Source: Demequina sp. NBRC 110057
GTDB lineage: Bacteria; Actinomycetota; Actinomycetes; Actinomycetales; Demequinaceae
DNA length: 64,000 nucleotides
Direction: 5' to 3'
NCBI RefSeq assembly: GCF_002090175.1
Contig: NZ_BBRN01000005.1
Span: 124,001 to 188,000 of the forward strand
Shown here: positions 1 to 8,961 of the stretch, piece after piece
Layout of the letters: each line of letters opens with the position of its first letter
Position numbering within the stretch: position 1 is the first letter of the stretch
Notes under the pieces: generated by a model
Databases searched by the model: none
The model's input: the letters and a program-made list of their open reading frames with translations, nothing else
Told to the model about the DNA's origin: nothing
Position numbers and translations under genes: made by a program

Positions 1-3
1 TCC

Positions 4-2415
4 TTACTTCGCGGCGGCCGCGGCGGCCGTCGCCTCGAGCTCGCGGCGCAGGCGCTTTGAGGTGGACAGGTTGCGGAAGAAGGCACCCACGAGGCCCCCG
101 AATCCGCGGAAGAAGTGGCCGTTGACGATGCGCACGATCTGCTCGACCATCGGCGTCGACACGGAGCCGTTGGTCATCTTGCCGATCGCGCGGAACGGCA
201 TGTTGTACAGGAAGTACAGGTTGAGGTCGGGCTTGCCCTTGCGCTCCGAGCGGTCGATCAGCGAGCGCAGGATCCTCGCGGCAAGGCGGGCCAGCGGGCT
301 CGTCGCGTCGTGCATGGCGCGCACCGGGTCGTTGAGGCCCAGGTCTCCGGACTGTGCGGTCGTGAGCGGGCGGCCCAGCAGCGCCTGGAACTCGGCGTCG
401 CTCACGTGCTTGATGGCGCCTGACGCGTACGACGGCAGGTCCGTCGCGGGGGCCGATGCCGGCGTCCCGTCGACAGTGTGGGTGGCGACGAGCGGGTGCT
501 CGACGCTCGAGCGCCCCACGAGAATCTCGTACTCACCGGACTCGGTGACCCAGGCATCGGCCGCGGCGTCGAAGTGGCGGAACGTGTGGCGGTCGAACGG
601 GATCGTCACGCGCGCCGTCTCGCCGGGCTCGAGGCGCACCTTGCAGAAGCCCTTGAGCTCGATCGCGGGGCGGATCGCGCCGTCGGACACGCGGCGCACG
701 TACAGCTGCGCCACGTCGGCGGCGGCGACGTCGCCGGTGTTGGTGACGGCGAAGGACGCGCCGGCCTCGGTCACGGACAGGTCCGCGTACGCGAAGGTCG
801 AGTAGCTGAGGCCGAAGCCGAACGGGAAGCGCACGTCCACGCCGGCCGTGGCGTAGTAGCGGTAGCCCACGTACAGGCCCTCGCGGTACTCGGCGGAGGG
901 GCCGGTCGCGGGGTACGAGAACGCGGTGGGCGTGTCCTCGAGCGCGTGGGGGTAGGTCTCGGCGAGGCGGCCAGAGGGGCTCGCCTGGCCGGTCAGTAGG
1001 TCGACGATGCCCTCGGCACCGGCCTGGCCGCCCAGGTAGCCGTGGAGGATCGCCGCGGCGTCCTCGACCCACGGCATCTCGATGACGGAGCCGGCGGACA
1101 GCACCACGACGATGCGGTCGGTGACGTCGCGCAGGCGCGCCAGCAGGTCGGTCTGGGCGGCGTGAAGCTTGAGGTGCTCGCGGTCCTTGCCCTCGGACTC
1201 GGCGACCTCGTCGAGGCCCAAGTAAAGGAGCACGACGTCGGCACCCATCGCGGCATCGGCCGCCTGCGCGGCGAGGGCGTCATTGGGGGTGCCGTCGCGC
1301 TCGAAGCCGGGCGAGTAGGAGACCACGTCGAGGCCGGAGGCCCGCAGCGCCTCCAGCGGCGTCGACAGCCGCGTCGCGTTGACGAGCGAGGAGCCGGCGC
1401 CCTGGTAGCGCGGGGTCTCGGCGAAGTCGCCGATGACAGCGACGCGCGTCGCGGGGGCCAGCGGCAGCGTGGAGTTCTCGTTGCGCAGCAGGACGGCCGT
1501 CTCGCGCGCCACGCGGCGGGCGAGCGCGTGGTGCGCGTCGGCGTCGACCTTCTTGGCACGCGACCCGTCGACCCAGGAGCCGAGGCTCGCGAGCTCGGCG
1601 ACCCTCGCGTCGAGGTCCTCCATGCTGAGCTCGTGGTGGTCGAGCGCGTCGAGGATGGCGGGCACGGAGTCGAGGCCCGGCGAGGGCATCTCCAGCCCGC
1701 CGCCCGCGCGGATCGCGGCCGGGGCGTCGTTGCCGCCGCCCCAGTCGGTGATGACGGCGCCGTCGAAGCCCCACTCGTCGCGCAGGATGTCGCTCAGCAG
1801 GTGGGCGTTCTCGTGGGCGTAGGTGCCGTTGACCTTGTTGTACGCGGACATCACCACGCGCGGCGATGCCTCGCGCACCACGATCTCGAAGCCGGTGAGG
1901 TAGATCTCGCGCAGGGTGCGCTCGTCCACCACGGAGTCGGACGCCATGCGGCGCAGCTCCTGACTGTTGGCCGCGAAGTGCTTGGGGCTCGCCGCGATCC
2001 CCTGCGACTGGATGCCCCGCACGTAGCCGGCGGCGAGGTGCCCCGCGAGGTACGGGTCCTCGGAGAAGTACTCGAAGTTGCGGCCGCACAGCGGCGAACG
2101 CTTGACGTTGAGCCCGGGGCCGAGCACCACGTCGACGCCCTGGTCGGCGGCCTCCGCGCCGAGCGCCTCGCCGATCTCCTCGGCGAGCGACGGGTCCCAT
2201 CCATTCGCGACGGTGGCGGCCGTGGGGAAGCAGGTCGCGGGCTGGGAGGCGGCGATGCCGAGGTGGTCGCCCGAGCCGGTCTGCTTACGCAGGCCGTGGG
2301 GGCCATCGGCGAAGAAGAGGGAGCGGATCCCGGCGTGAGGGAACGCACGCGACTGCCAGATGTTCTCGCCGCTCAGCAGCGCGGCCTTCTCGAGGGCTGT
2401 CAGCTCGTGGGACAT
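4..2415 (-). CDS. Glycoside hydrolase family 3 (beta-glucosidase-like), cytoplasmic
   Basis: Exo-acting family 3 glycosidase releasing terminal sugars from beta-linked oligosaccharides. Canonical domain order is visible: a TIM barrel with SPKHFAANSQE (K145/H146 from the chosen start) and the nucleophile loop ITDWGG (D224), an alpha/beta sandwich containing AESEGKDREHL, then a Fn3-like domain after FGFGLSYSTF and a basic C-terminal extension. No signal peptide is seen, unlike the other two GH3 genes of the operon, so it probably acts on imported oligosaccharides. ATG 2415 is chosen because GGAG lies 8 nt upstream; the in-frame extension to 2526 would read through a hairpin and is low-complexity Arg/Pro. 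Exact substrate is not readable from sequence. Confidence 0.9.
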   Translation of the reverse strand: MSHELTALEKAALLSGENIWQSRAFPHAGIRSLFFADGPHGLRKQTGSGDHLGIAASQPATCFPTAATVANGWDPSLAEEIGEALGAEAADQGVDVVLGPGLNVKRSPLCGRNFEYFSEDPYLAGHLAAGYVRGIQSQGIAASPKHFAANSQELRRMASDSVVDERTLREIYLTGFEIVVREASPRVVMSAYNKVNGTYAHENAHLLSDILRDEWGFDGAVITDWGGGNDAPAAIRAGGGLEMPSPGLDSVPAILDALDHHELSMEDLDARVAELASLGSWVDGSRAKKVDADAHHALARRVARETAVLLRNENSTLPLAPATRVAVIGDFAETPRYQGAGSSLVNATRLSTPLEALRASGLDVVSYSPGFERDGTPNDALAAQAADAAMGADVVLLYLGLDEVAESEGKDREHLKLHAAQTDLLARLRDVTDRIVVVLSAGSVIEMPWVEDAAAILHGYLGGQAGAEGIVDLLTGQASPSGRLAETYPHALEDTPTAFSYPATGPSAEYREGLYVGYRYYATAGVDVRFPFGFGLSYSTFAYADLSVTEAGASFAVTNTGDVAAADVAQLYVRRVSDGAIRPAIELKGFCKVRLEPGETARVTIPFDRHTFRHFDAAADAWVTESGEYEILVGRSSVEHPLVATHTVDGTPASAPATDLPSYASGAIKHVSDAEFQALLGRPLTTAQSGDLGLNDPVRAMHDATSPLARLAARILRSLIDRSERKGKPDLNLYFLYNMPFRAIGKMTNGSVSTPMVEQIVRIVNGHFFRGFGGLVGAFFRNLSTSKRLRRELEATAAAAAAK

Positions 2416-2481
2416 ATCGTTCGCTCCAGACGGGGACCGAGGGGGACGCGCGGGGCGTCGCGGGAAGAAGGAAGGGGTGGC

Positions 2482-2522
2482 GGTGCCGGGCCGGCGGGAG
2501 GGGGAGGTGCCGGCCCGGCACC
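2482..2522 (-). repeat. Intercistronic hairpin
   Basis: Perfect 13-bp inverted repeat (GGTGCCGGGCCGG, 2482-2494, pairing with 2510-2522) around a 15-nt loop, 11 bp downstream of the membrane-anchored GH3 gene. No T-tract follows on the minus strand, so it looks like an mRNA 3'-end stabiliser or partial terminator rather than a classic terminator. Confidence 0.6.
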
Positions 2523-2532
2523 GCACGGTGCG

Positions 2533-5532
2533 TTACGCGGTGGCGTCCGCCGTGGGCGCGGCCTGCTCGGCCTTGCCGCTGTGGCGACGGACCCGCACGA
2601 CCATCCAGGCGATGGTGCCGGCGAGGCCAAGGCCGATCACGACAGTCGACACGATCTGGATGACGACCCACGTCGGGGGCGTGTAGTCCACGGTCGCGCC
2701 GGGGGCGAGGCCGTTCATCGCGTTCGAGTTGGCGACCGTGTACAGGATGTTGTGGGTCGCGTTGCGGATGTCGGTGACCGCCTTGGCCGACGACGTGTCG
2801 CCGAAGGACTTGGACGGCTGGAACGTCAGCGTGAGGTCCGTGCCCGCGCTGATGCCCTCGTTCGGGTTCATGTACGGGTACAGGTTGAAGTCGGAGATCG
2901 CGAAGCCGTCGAAGCCCCACTCCTCGCGCAGGACGGTGTCCATCAGCGCCTCGGAGCCGCCGGCCCAGGTGGCGCCGATGCGGTTGAAGGAGCTCATCAT
3001 GCCGCCGAGGCCCACGGTCGTGGTCTCGGTGGTGCCCTCGTCGTCGGCGAGGTAGGTGACGTCCATCGTGACGTCGTCCACCAGCATCTCGAAGGGCTTG
3101 AGGTAGATCTCGCGGATCGTCTGCTCGGTGGCCCAGGTGGAGATGCCGTTGTTGACGCGGTTGGTCTCCTGCTCGTTCATCGCGTAGTGCTTGACGAGGA
3201 CGTACACGCCCTTGTCCGCGACGCCGTTGGCGACCGACGTCGCCATCGCGCCCGAGAGCAGCGGGTCCTCCGAGTAGTACTCGAAGTTACGGCCGCCGAA
3301 CGGCGAGCGGTGCAGGTTCACCGCGGGGGCGTACCAGCCGTTGATGCCCTTGAGGAGCGCCTCATTGCCGAGCATCTCGCCCATGGCGGCGCCGAGGTCG
3401 GTGTCCCAGGTCTGCGCGATGAGCACCTCGGAGGGGTAGGCCACGCCGTTGATCGACGAGTTGATGAAGGAGGAGAAGCCCGCGGGGCCGTCCGGCTCCA
3501 GGGTCTGGGGCTTGCCGATCGAGCCGATGGGCGCGGTCTGGTAGGCGCCGTTGAGGAGCATGTCCGTCATCTCGCCCACGGTCAGGGAGTCGAGAAGCTC
3601 GTCCCACGCGGGGTCGTCCTTGTCGAGACCGCGCATGTCGATCAGCGACAGGTCGCTGTCCGCACCGGTCGTGGGCATGTCACCCTCGAAGGCGTCGGCG
3701 GCATCGTCGTAGTCCCAGGCCTCGAAGCCCTCGACGATCGCCTCGGAGGCGACGTAGTCGTCACCCTCGGGGGCGGTCGGGAAGGTGCCTGCGAAGTCGG
3801 CACGCGACATGATCTGGACGGTGCCGTCGGCACCATTGGCCGTCAGCTGAGCGGAGACGTCGTCGAACTGGTTGGTCGCCGCGACCTCGTCGGTGCTGCG
3901 GGGGTTCGACTCGTCGTAGACGATCGTCTCGTCGACCGTGTAAGCGATCGGCTCGATGCCCTCGGGCATGGTGTGCGAGTCCGACTGGACGCGGATCTCG
4001 TAATCGCCCGCCTCGAGGACGTAGGCGCCGGCCTCCTGGTAGTCGTAGGACGCCATGTCCTCGACGTTGAACGTCAGGGTGACGGTCTCGGAGGCGCCGG
4101 GCTCGATGGTGCCGGTCTTCACGAAGTCGGTGAGGACCACCTCGGCCTTCTCGATGCCGCCGGCCGTGTAGGGAGCGTTGACGTAGACCTGGACCACGTC
4201 CTTGCCCGCGACGTCGCCGGTGTTGGTCACGGTGACGTCCACGGAGATCTCGCCGTCGACGTCGCCCAGCTGCGAGCCGGCGACCTCCCACGCGAAGTCC
4301 GTGTAGGACAGGCCGTAGCCGAACGGGTAAACCACTGCCTCGTCGTAGTCGATGAAGCCCTCGACCGCGGCGGTCTCGTAGTAGCGGTAGCCGAAGTAGA
4401 TGCCCTCGGCGTAGTTCACGAACGGCGCCTCGGAGGTGACCGTCGCGTTCGACGTCGCGGACTCGGTGGCGGACACGGGGTACGAGGCCTCGATGTTCTC
4501 GTAGATGTCCGAGCCGAAGTTGACCCAGGTGGGGTCGGCGGTGAAGTCGCGCGACCACACGTCAACGGTGTGACCCGAGGGGTTCACGTCGCCGGCGAGG
4601 ATGTTGCCCAGGCCGTTGAAGGCCGTGGCACCGGGCGAGCCGGCAAGGAGGATGGCGTCGACGCCCTCGTCGTCCTGCAGGTCGCCGAGCTCGAGGGTGG
4701 TCGAGGCGTTGATGACGACCACGACGGTCTCGAAGTTCTCCTCGGCGAGCGCGATGAGGGCCTTCTCGTCCTGGTTCAGCTCGAGCTGGTGCTCGCCCTC
4801 CTGGGCGCGGGGGTCGGTGTTGTCCGGGTTGGGGATGTCGAGCATGTCCTGCGCGAGGTCACCGCCCTCACCACCCGGACGGCCGATGAAGACCACGCCG
4901 GCGTCGCCGTACTCCGCGAACGAGGACTGGTGCGCCTCGTACTCCTCGACAGGCAGCTCGCCGATCGTGTAGGTGGAGTCCAGGGGCAGGTCCATCTCGA
5001 TGTGGCCGCGCTTGTTCTCCTGCGCGTACGCGTCGATGGTCTGGTAGACCTCGTCGTTGATGGAGAAGCCCGCGTTCTCGAGACCGGTGCGCGCGTCGAC
5101 GGCGGTCGTGGTGTCGACCGAGCCGGAGCCTGCGCCACCGAAGACGGGGTCGGCCGCCGCGCGGCCCAGCATGGTCAGGTTCGAGGACTTCTCGAGCGGG
5201 AGCGCGTCGCCCTCGTTCTTGGCGAGGACGATGCCCCCGTCGCCGATGTCCTCGACGAGGTCACGTGCGGCGACGTCGACCTCGTCCATGTCCGAGTAGT
5301 CGGACTCGTAGTACTCGGTGTCCCACCCCTCCGACTCCTCGGAGTTGGTGAAGGTGTAGGTGCCCGAGCCGAACTGCGAGGCGACCCAGCCGCCCGCGAT
5401 GACGAGCGCCATGTTGGCGACGATCAGGATCGCGGTCACGAAGGCGACGACGGGGATCCAGATCGAGAGGAATTTCTTGTTGGACATGGGCGCCTTGACG
5501 GCTGCCGTGTCCTTCGACGCTCGTGCGTTCAC
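2533..5532 (-). CDS. Membrane-anchored GH3 glycosidase with permuted domain order
   Basis: A 999-residue family 3 glycosidase whose domains are in reversed order. After an N-terminal membrane segment (about residues 24-50) comes the alpha/beta sandwich (roughly 90-350, VLAKNEGDALPLE), then YPFGYGLSYTDF and a Fn3-like domain (about 390-500), and only then the TIM barrel (about 640-950) with LEPDGPAGFSS, GRNFEYYSEDP, VLVKHYAMNEQE and the nucleophile-type loop FDGFAISDF. A second membrane helix (WVVIQIVSTVVIGLGLAG) and a basic tail close the protein. Reversed GH3 order is known from some Ruminococcus and Butyrivibrio beta-glucosidases. The two membrane anchors place the large catalytic part outside the cell. 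Third gene of the operon. Confidence 0.85.
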   Translation of the reverse strand: MNARASKDTAAVKAPMSNKKFLSIWIPVVAFVTAILIVANMALVIAGGWVASQFGSGTYTFTNSEESEGWDTEYYESDYSDMDEVDVAARDLVEDIGDGGIVLAKNEGDALPLEKSSNLTMLGRAAADPVFGGAGSGSVDTTTAVDARTGLENAGFSINDEVYQTIDAYAQENKRGHIEMDLPLDSTYTIGELPVEEYEAHQSSFAEYGDAGVVFIGRPGGEGGDLAQDMLDIPNPDNTDPRAQEGEHQLELNQDEKALIALAEENFETVVVVINASTTLELGDLQDDEGVDAILLAGSPGATAFNGLGNILAGDVNPSGHTVDVWSRDFTADPTWVNFGSDIYENIEASYPVSATESATSNATVTSEAPFVNYAEGIYFGYRYYETAAVEGFIDYDEAVVYPFGYGLSYTDFAWEVAGSQLGDVDGEISVDVTVTNTGDVAGKDVVQVYVNAPYTAGGIEKAEVVLTDFVKTGTIEPGASETVTLTFNVEDMASYDYQEAGAYVLEAGDYEIRVQSDSHTMPEGIEPIAYTVDETIVYDESNPRSTDEVAATNQFDDVSAQLTANGADGTVQIMSRADFAGTFPTAPEGDDYVASEAIVEGFEAWDYDDAADAFEGDMPTTGADSDLSLIDMRGLDKDDPAWDELLDSLTVGEMTDMLLNGAYQTAPIGSIGKPQTLEPDGPAGFSSFINSSINGVAYPSEVLIAQTWDTDLGAAMGEMLGNEALLKGINGWYAPAVNLHRSPFGGRNFEYYSEDPLLSGAMATSVANGVADKGVYVLVKHYAMNEQETNRVNNGISTWATEQTIREIYLKPFEMLVDDVTMDVTYLADDEGTTETTTVGLGGMMSSFNRIGATWAGGSEALMDTVLREEWGFDGFAISDFNLYPYMNPNEGISAGTDLTLTFQPSKSFGDTSSAKAVTDIRNATHNILYTVANSNAMNGLAPGATVDYTPPTWVVIQIVSTVVIGLGLAGTIAWMVVRVRRHSGKAEQAAPTADATA

Positions 5533-5630
5533 GTCGGGACTCCTTCAGAGGTGAGGGGTGACGGGCGGTTGGGAAAAGTCTGGGGGGAGGCGGCGGGGCC
5601 GGCCAGTGCGGTGGGCACCGGCTGCGCTGC

Positions 5631-5655
5631 CCGCCCGGCCGCGGGGGCCGGGCGG
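5631..5655 (-). repeat. Intercistronic hairpin
   Basis: Perfect 10-bp inverted repeat CCGCCCGGCC/GGCCGGGCGG with a 5-nt loop, 23 bp downstream of the small lipoprotein gene. Same arrangement as the hairpins behind the neighbouring exported-protein genes. Confidence 0.5.
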
Positions 5656-5677
5656 ACGCGCCGCGGGAGGGTCGGAG

Positions 5678-6094
5678 TTACTCCGTGACCTCGGAGATGG
5701 TGCCGTCCTGGTCGATCTGCCAGGTCTCGCCGGTCGCGGCCGACTCGGCCTCGATCACGTAGTTGCCGCCGTCGATGTTCACGGTGCCGGTGACGTGCTC
5801 CACCGCGTCGGTGGGGACGTAGGGCATGACGAGCAGGCCGTACTTCTGGGTGGGCGACTCGACGTCGGATGCGAGCATGACCTGGGTCCAGCTCGGGTCC
5901 TCGGCGAGCGCCTCGTCGACGGCGGCCTTCGCGGTCTCGAGGTCCGCGGCGACGTCGACGGTGGTCTCCTCGGAGACCTCGGTGTCGGTGCTGGCGCCCG
6001 CGTCAGAGTCGCTCGAGCAGGCCGTGAGGCCGAAGGCACCGGTGGCGGCGATCACGAACGCGAGGCCGCCAGCCCGCATCTTCTTGGTGTTCAT
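5678..6094 (-). CDS. Small lipoprotein of unknown function
   Basis: 138 residues with a lipoprotein signal peptide (MNTKKMRAGG start, hydrophobic core, lipobox LTAC) followed by an acidic Ser/Thr/Glu-rich linker and a small folded domain ending WQIDQDGTISEVTE. I do not recognise the domain; its short beta-strand-rich layout (YGLLVMPY, GNYVIEAE) is only loosely PepSY-like. It lies between the lipoprotein GH3 and the membrane-anchored GH3 of the same operon, 109 and 145 bp from them, so a surface role in sugar binding or enzyme assembly is an inference. A strong AAGGAG-type site precedes the ATG. Confidence 0.7.
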   Translation of the reverse strand: MNTKKMRAGGLAFVIAATGAFGLTACSSDSDAGASTDTEVSEETTVDVAADLETAKAAVDEALAEDPSWTQVMLASDVESPTQKYGLLVMPYVPTDAVEHVTGTVNIDGGNYVIEAESAATGETWQIDQDGTISEVTE

Positions 6095-6156
6095 TTCTTA
6101 CTCCTTCAGTGTCGGTCGGGACGGGTGTCCCGGCCCAGGGTGGTGAGGGCGGTGAG

Positions 6157-6181
6157 GGCCGGGGAGCATCGCTCCCCGGCC
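6157..6181 (-). repeat. Intercistronic hairpin
   Basis: Perfect 11-bp inverted repeat GGCCGGGGAGC/GCTCCCCGGCC with a 3-nt loop, 23 bp downstream of the lipoprotein GH3 gene; no T-tract. Confidence 0.55.
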
Positions 6182-6203
6182 GCCACCGCACCGGGGTGAG
6201 GCG

Positions 6204-8606
6204 TTACTCGGAGATGACGCCCGAGTAGTTGAGGCCGAAGCCGAACTTCCAGTCGTTGCCGTCGGCGTCGACCCAGGTCTCGTAGTCCTCGCCGACGTCC
6301 TCGTTCTGGGCCTCGACGGTGTCCATGTCGACCGGGAAGCCGATGGGGAGACGGCCCTGGGGCTCGTGCTCACCGGCGGCCACCGTGAGGGTCGCGAGGT
6401 CGCTCACGCCGAAGCCGACGAGAACCGCGTTGGAGGCCTCCTCGAACTCGGCGGGAACCACCGGGTTGTTGGCCTTGACCACGGTCACGACGGGGATGTC
6501 GCCGCCGGCGGCCTCGACGGCCTCCGTCGCGCGGTTGAACGCGTCAATGTCGGCCTCGTTCGAGATGCGCGAGGTGTTGCCGAAGTACGAGCGGTTCTCC
6601 TTGGAGCCGTCCTCGAGGGTGTCTCCACCGATGGACTCGGTGCGGACGTTGTCACCGTCGGCGGTGTACTCCGCCCACTGCAGCGAGAACGGGTACCACT
6701 CGCCGGTCTCGGCATCCTGACCAGCAGCGGTGAAGGGCTCGCCGTTGTTGGGGGAACGCAGGCCTACGAGGACCAGGTCGACGTCGGTGAGGTCGGGCGC
6801 CGTCATCGAGGTGACCTTGCCATCCTTGTCGTACTCGACGGTGTCGGTGACGACCGTGCCGAACAGCTCCTGGGCGGACTCGACCGAGAGGGTCGCGCCC
6901 TCCGTGTAGGTGGCGTCGCCGAAGAGGCCGGCGTGGCCGGTGTCGTAGGTGTGAGGGATGTAGACCGTCTTGTCGGACCAGTCGGCGTCGGCCGAGATGG
7001 TGCCGTCGTTCTTCACCATGACCACGGAGTCCAGCTGGGCGTCGAAGCCGGCCTGGACGGCCTCCTCCGAGCCGACGGTCTCCAGCGCCTCGTCGAGGTC
7101 GACGAACGGGCTGTCGAAGAGCCCGGGTGCGAAGTACGCGGTGAGGATGCGGGTGCCGGAGTCGCGCCAGCGGGTGTCGGCGTCGACGTCGATCTCGCCG
7201 GCCTCGTAGCGCTCGGTCCACAGGTCGTAGGCCTCGAGGATGAGGGTGGCGTCGTTGACGCCGCCGAACATGTCGACGCCGTTGGCGAGGACGCGGTAGT
7301 AGCGCTCGACGGGCTCGATGTCCTCGGCGCCCCAACCGGTGGCGATGAAGGCACCCTCGTCGCCCTGAGCGCTCATGACGCCCCAGTCGGTGACGATGGC
7401 GCCGGTGAAGCCGATGTCCTCGCGGATGTAGTTGAGGGTCTCCTCGTTGTAGGCGGTGCCCACTGCCTCGTCACCGAACAGCGGGTTGCCCTCGCCGTCG
7501 AGCTGAATCGAGTAGTTGGTCATCATGCCGAGCGAGTCCGACGCCGCCTCGAAGACGGACGCGTGCTCGTCGACGTTGTCGCCGGGGAAGACGCCGTACT
7601 TACCCACCGAGGTGTGCGACTCGCGGCCGCCCTCGCCCGCGCCGTCGCCGGGCGCGTGCTTGATGGTGGTGGGCACCGAATCGAGACCGAAGCCGAGGTT
7701 GTTGCCCTCGTCGTCGTAGGTCGACTGGAAGCCGGTCACGTAGGCCGCGGCGAGCTCCGACGCCAGGTCGGCATTCTCACCGAGCGTGCCCGACACGCGC
7801 AGCCAGCGCGGCTCCGTCGCGAGGTCGATCTGGGGGCTGAGCGCGTTCGAGATACCGAGCGAGCGGTACTCCTCGGAGACGACGCGACCGAAGTCCTCCA
7901 TGGTTTCCGCGTCGAACGTCGCGGCGAGGCCCAGGACCGACGGCCACAGGGACACGCCGGCGCCGGTCTCGACGTAGCTCGAGCCGGACTGCGCCTCGGA
8001 ACGGGGGTCGGAGGAGAAGTTGGCGGGGATGTACGGGTTGTCCTCGGTCGCGAGGGTCTCGACATACGCCTGCATCTCGTTGACCCAGGTGACGTTTTCC
8101 TCGGTGTCGGAGCCGCCCGCGTTCAGCACGTTGCGCAGGTGGGACTCGGACAGGTAGGTCTCCTGGGGCTCGGTCAGGCCGTCGCCGGGCGACGACTCGT
8201 GCGAGCTGAAGAGCATGAGGCCCGAGATCTGCTCGGCGGAGAGGTCGGCCGACAGGTCGGCGGCGCGCTCGGTCGCCTCGAGGCGCCAGTCCTCAAACGC
8301 GTCGAGTTCGCCGTTGGCGTTCATGTCCTTGAAGGCGAGGGTCTGGCCATCGACTTCCTCCTCAAGCAGCGTCATGCCGCCGTCCTTGGAGTACGACAGC
8401 TGGGCGCCACCGTCGGGGTTCGTGACGATGGTGAACTCGGTGGTGCCGTCGGTGACGTCACGCGTGGTGTAGTCGCCGGTCGCCTCGGCGGTCTCGCTGG
8501 CGCTGGTCTCGGGTGCCGGGTCCTCAGAATCGCCCGAGCAGCCCGCGACCGCGAGCGCGAAGATGCCAAAGAACGCAGTGGAGCGTGCGATACGTGATGC
8601 CCTCAT
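6204..8606 (-). CDS. Surface lipoprotein GH3 glycosidase
   Basis: 800-residue family 3 glycosidase, first gene of the operon. The N-terminus has a lipoprotein signal (lipobox AVAGC) and an acidic Ser/Glu-rich spacer. The TIM barrel carries TTIKHAPGDGAGEGGRESH and the nucleophile loop FTGAIVTDWGVMS; the C-terminal alpha/beta sandwich contains VLVGLRSPNNGEPF and VVTVVKANNPVVP. The spacing and KHAPGDG motif differ from the two other GH3 proteins here, so it belongs to a distinct GH3 subgroup, probably with another linkage preference. The start is supported by AGGAGGTGA 7 nt upstream. It would be tethered to the outer face of the membrane and release sugars from extracellular glycans. Confidence 0.88.
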   Translation of the reverse strand: MRASRIARSTAFFGIFALAVAGCSGDSEDPAPETSASETAEATGDYTTRDVTDGTTEFTIVTNPDGGAQLSYSKDGGMTLLEEEVDGQTLAFKDMNANGELDAFEDWRLEATERAADLSADLSAEQISGLMLFSSHESSPGDGLTEPQETYLSESHLRNVLNAGGSDTEENVTWVNEMQAYVETLATEDNPYIPANFSSDPRSEAQSGSSYVETGAGVSLWPSVLGLAATFDAETMEDFGRVVSEEYRSLGISNALSPQIDLATEPRWLRVSGTLGENADLASELAAAYVTGFQSTYDDEGNNLGFGLDSVPTTIKHAPGDGAGEGGRESHTSVGKYGVFPGDNVDEHASVFEAASDSLGMMTNYSIQLDGEGNPLFGDEAVGTAYNEETLNYIREDIGFTGAIVTDWGVMSAQGDEGAFIATGWGAEDIEPVERYYRVLANGVDMFGGVNDATLILEAYDLWTERYEAGEIDVDADTRWRDSGTRILTAYFAPGLFDSPFVDLDEALETVGSEEAVQAGFDAQLDSVVMVKNDGTISADADWSDKTVYIPHTYDTGHAGLFGDATYTEGATLSVESAQELFGTVVTDTVEYDKDGKVTSMTAPDLTDVDLVLVGLRSPNNGEPFTAAGQDAETGEWYPFSLQWAEYTADGDNVRTESIGGDTLEDGSKENRSYFGNTSRISNEADIDAFNRATEAVEAAGGDIPVVTVVKANNPVVPAEFEEASNAVLVGFGVSDLATLTVAAGEHEPQGRLPIGFPVDMDTVEAQNEDVGEDYETWVDADGNDWKFGFGLNYSGVISE

Positions 8607-8761
8607 CAGAGCGTCACCTCCTGGGTGTGGATCATGCTGCTTCTCCTCCTTGAGTCGCTGGCGCTGCCCTCAGCCGGGCACCGCAGATCGGACGTCGTCA
8701 GGCCCGCACCGCGCGAGCCCCGCATCCCTGGCCGCCGCGTCCCGGGGGCGTCAGTGCCGAG

Positions 8762-8778
8762 GTGACCTCGATGTGACC
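8762..8778 (-). promoter_or_regulatory. GGTCAC direct repeat pair
   Basis: Two GGTCAC units on the minus strand (8762-8767 and 8773-8778) exactly 11 bp apart, about 160 bp upstream of the GH3 start codon. The left unit also sits in the small palindrome GAGGTGACCTC. Confidence 0.45.
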
Positions 8779-8881
8779 TGACGCAGCAGAAAAGGATGTG
8801 TCACGAGTGAAACAAGGCGGATGTGTGCCCGTGATCTCGCGGACACAACCTGTCGGTGAGGGCGCACGATCTGTCGTCGGC

Positions 8882-8919
8882 GTGACCCGAGCGTGACCCG
8901 TCGTGACCGTTCCGTGACC
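8882..8919 (-). promoter_or_regulatory. Four phased GGTCACG direct repeats (OmpR/PhoP-type box)
   Basis: Minus-strand GGTCACG units begin at 8919, 8908, 8898 and 8887, giving spacings of 11, 10 and 11 bp, one helical turn each. Head-to-tail 11-bp units of this form resemble Streptomyces PHO boxes (GKTCAYYYRSG), bound by the OmpR-family regulator PhoP. Which regulator binds here is inference. Confidence 0.5.
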
Positions 8920-8932
8920 TACCAGCGGTCAG

Positions 8933-8946
8933 CAAAACGTTTCGAT
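8933..8946. promoter_or_regulatory. LacI-type operator candidate
   Basis: CAAAACGTTTCGAT with the AAACGTTT palindrome typical of LacI-family operators. A near copy (AAAACGTTTCAAT) lies upstream of the sugar-binding protein gene at 26171-26183, suggesting a shared sugar-responsive repressor. Confidence 0.45.
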
Positions 8947-8961
8947 AGCAGGGGCGATGCG

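Larger units (their letters stand above)
8607..8961 (-). promoter_or_regulatory. 355-bp regulatory region of the GH3 operon
   Basis: No gene is supported here. The segment separates the end of birA from the GH3 operon and holds two clusters of GGTCAC direct repeats and one LacI-type palindrome, annotated separately. I could not place a convincing -35/-10 pair; the transcription start is unknown. Confidence 0.6.

Noticed and set aside
1042-5688. A 1548-codon open frame on the plus strand opposite the GH3 genes
   Set aside because: Composition is dominated by Arg/Val/Gly/Asp/His repeats typical of the antisense of GC-rich genes; no domain is recognisable and the minus-strand GH3 genes have full motifs and ribosome-binding sites.
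2533-8606. Recent horizontal acquisition of the GH3 operon
   Set aside because: The operon lacks the GGCCGATGC motif over 8 kb, but its GC-rich codon use looks like its neighbours, and no mobility gene or target duplication is visible; not enough to claim transfer.
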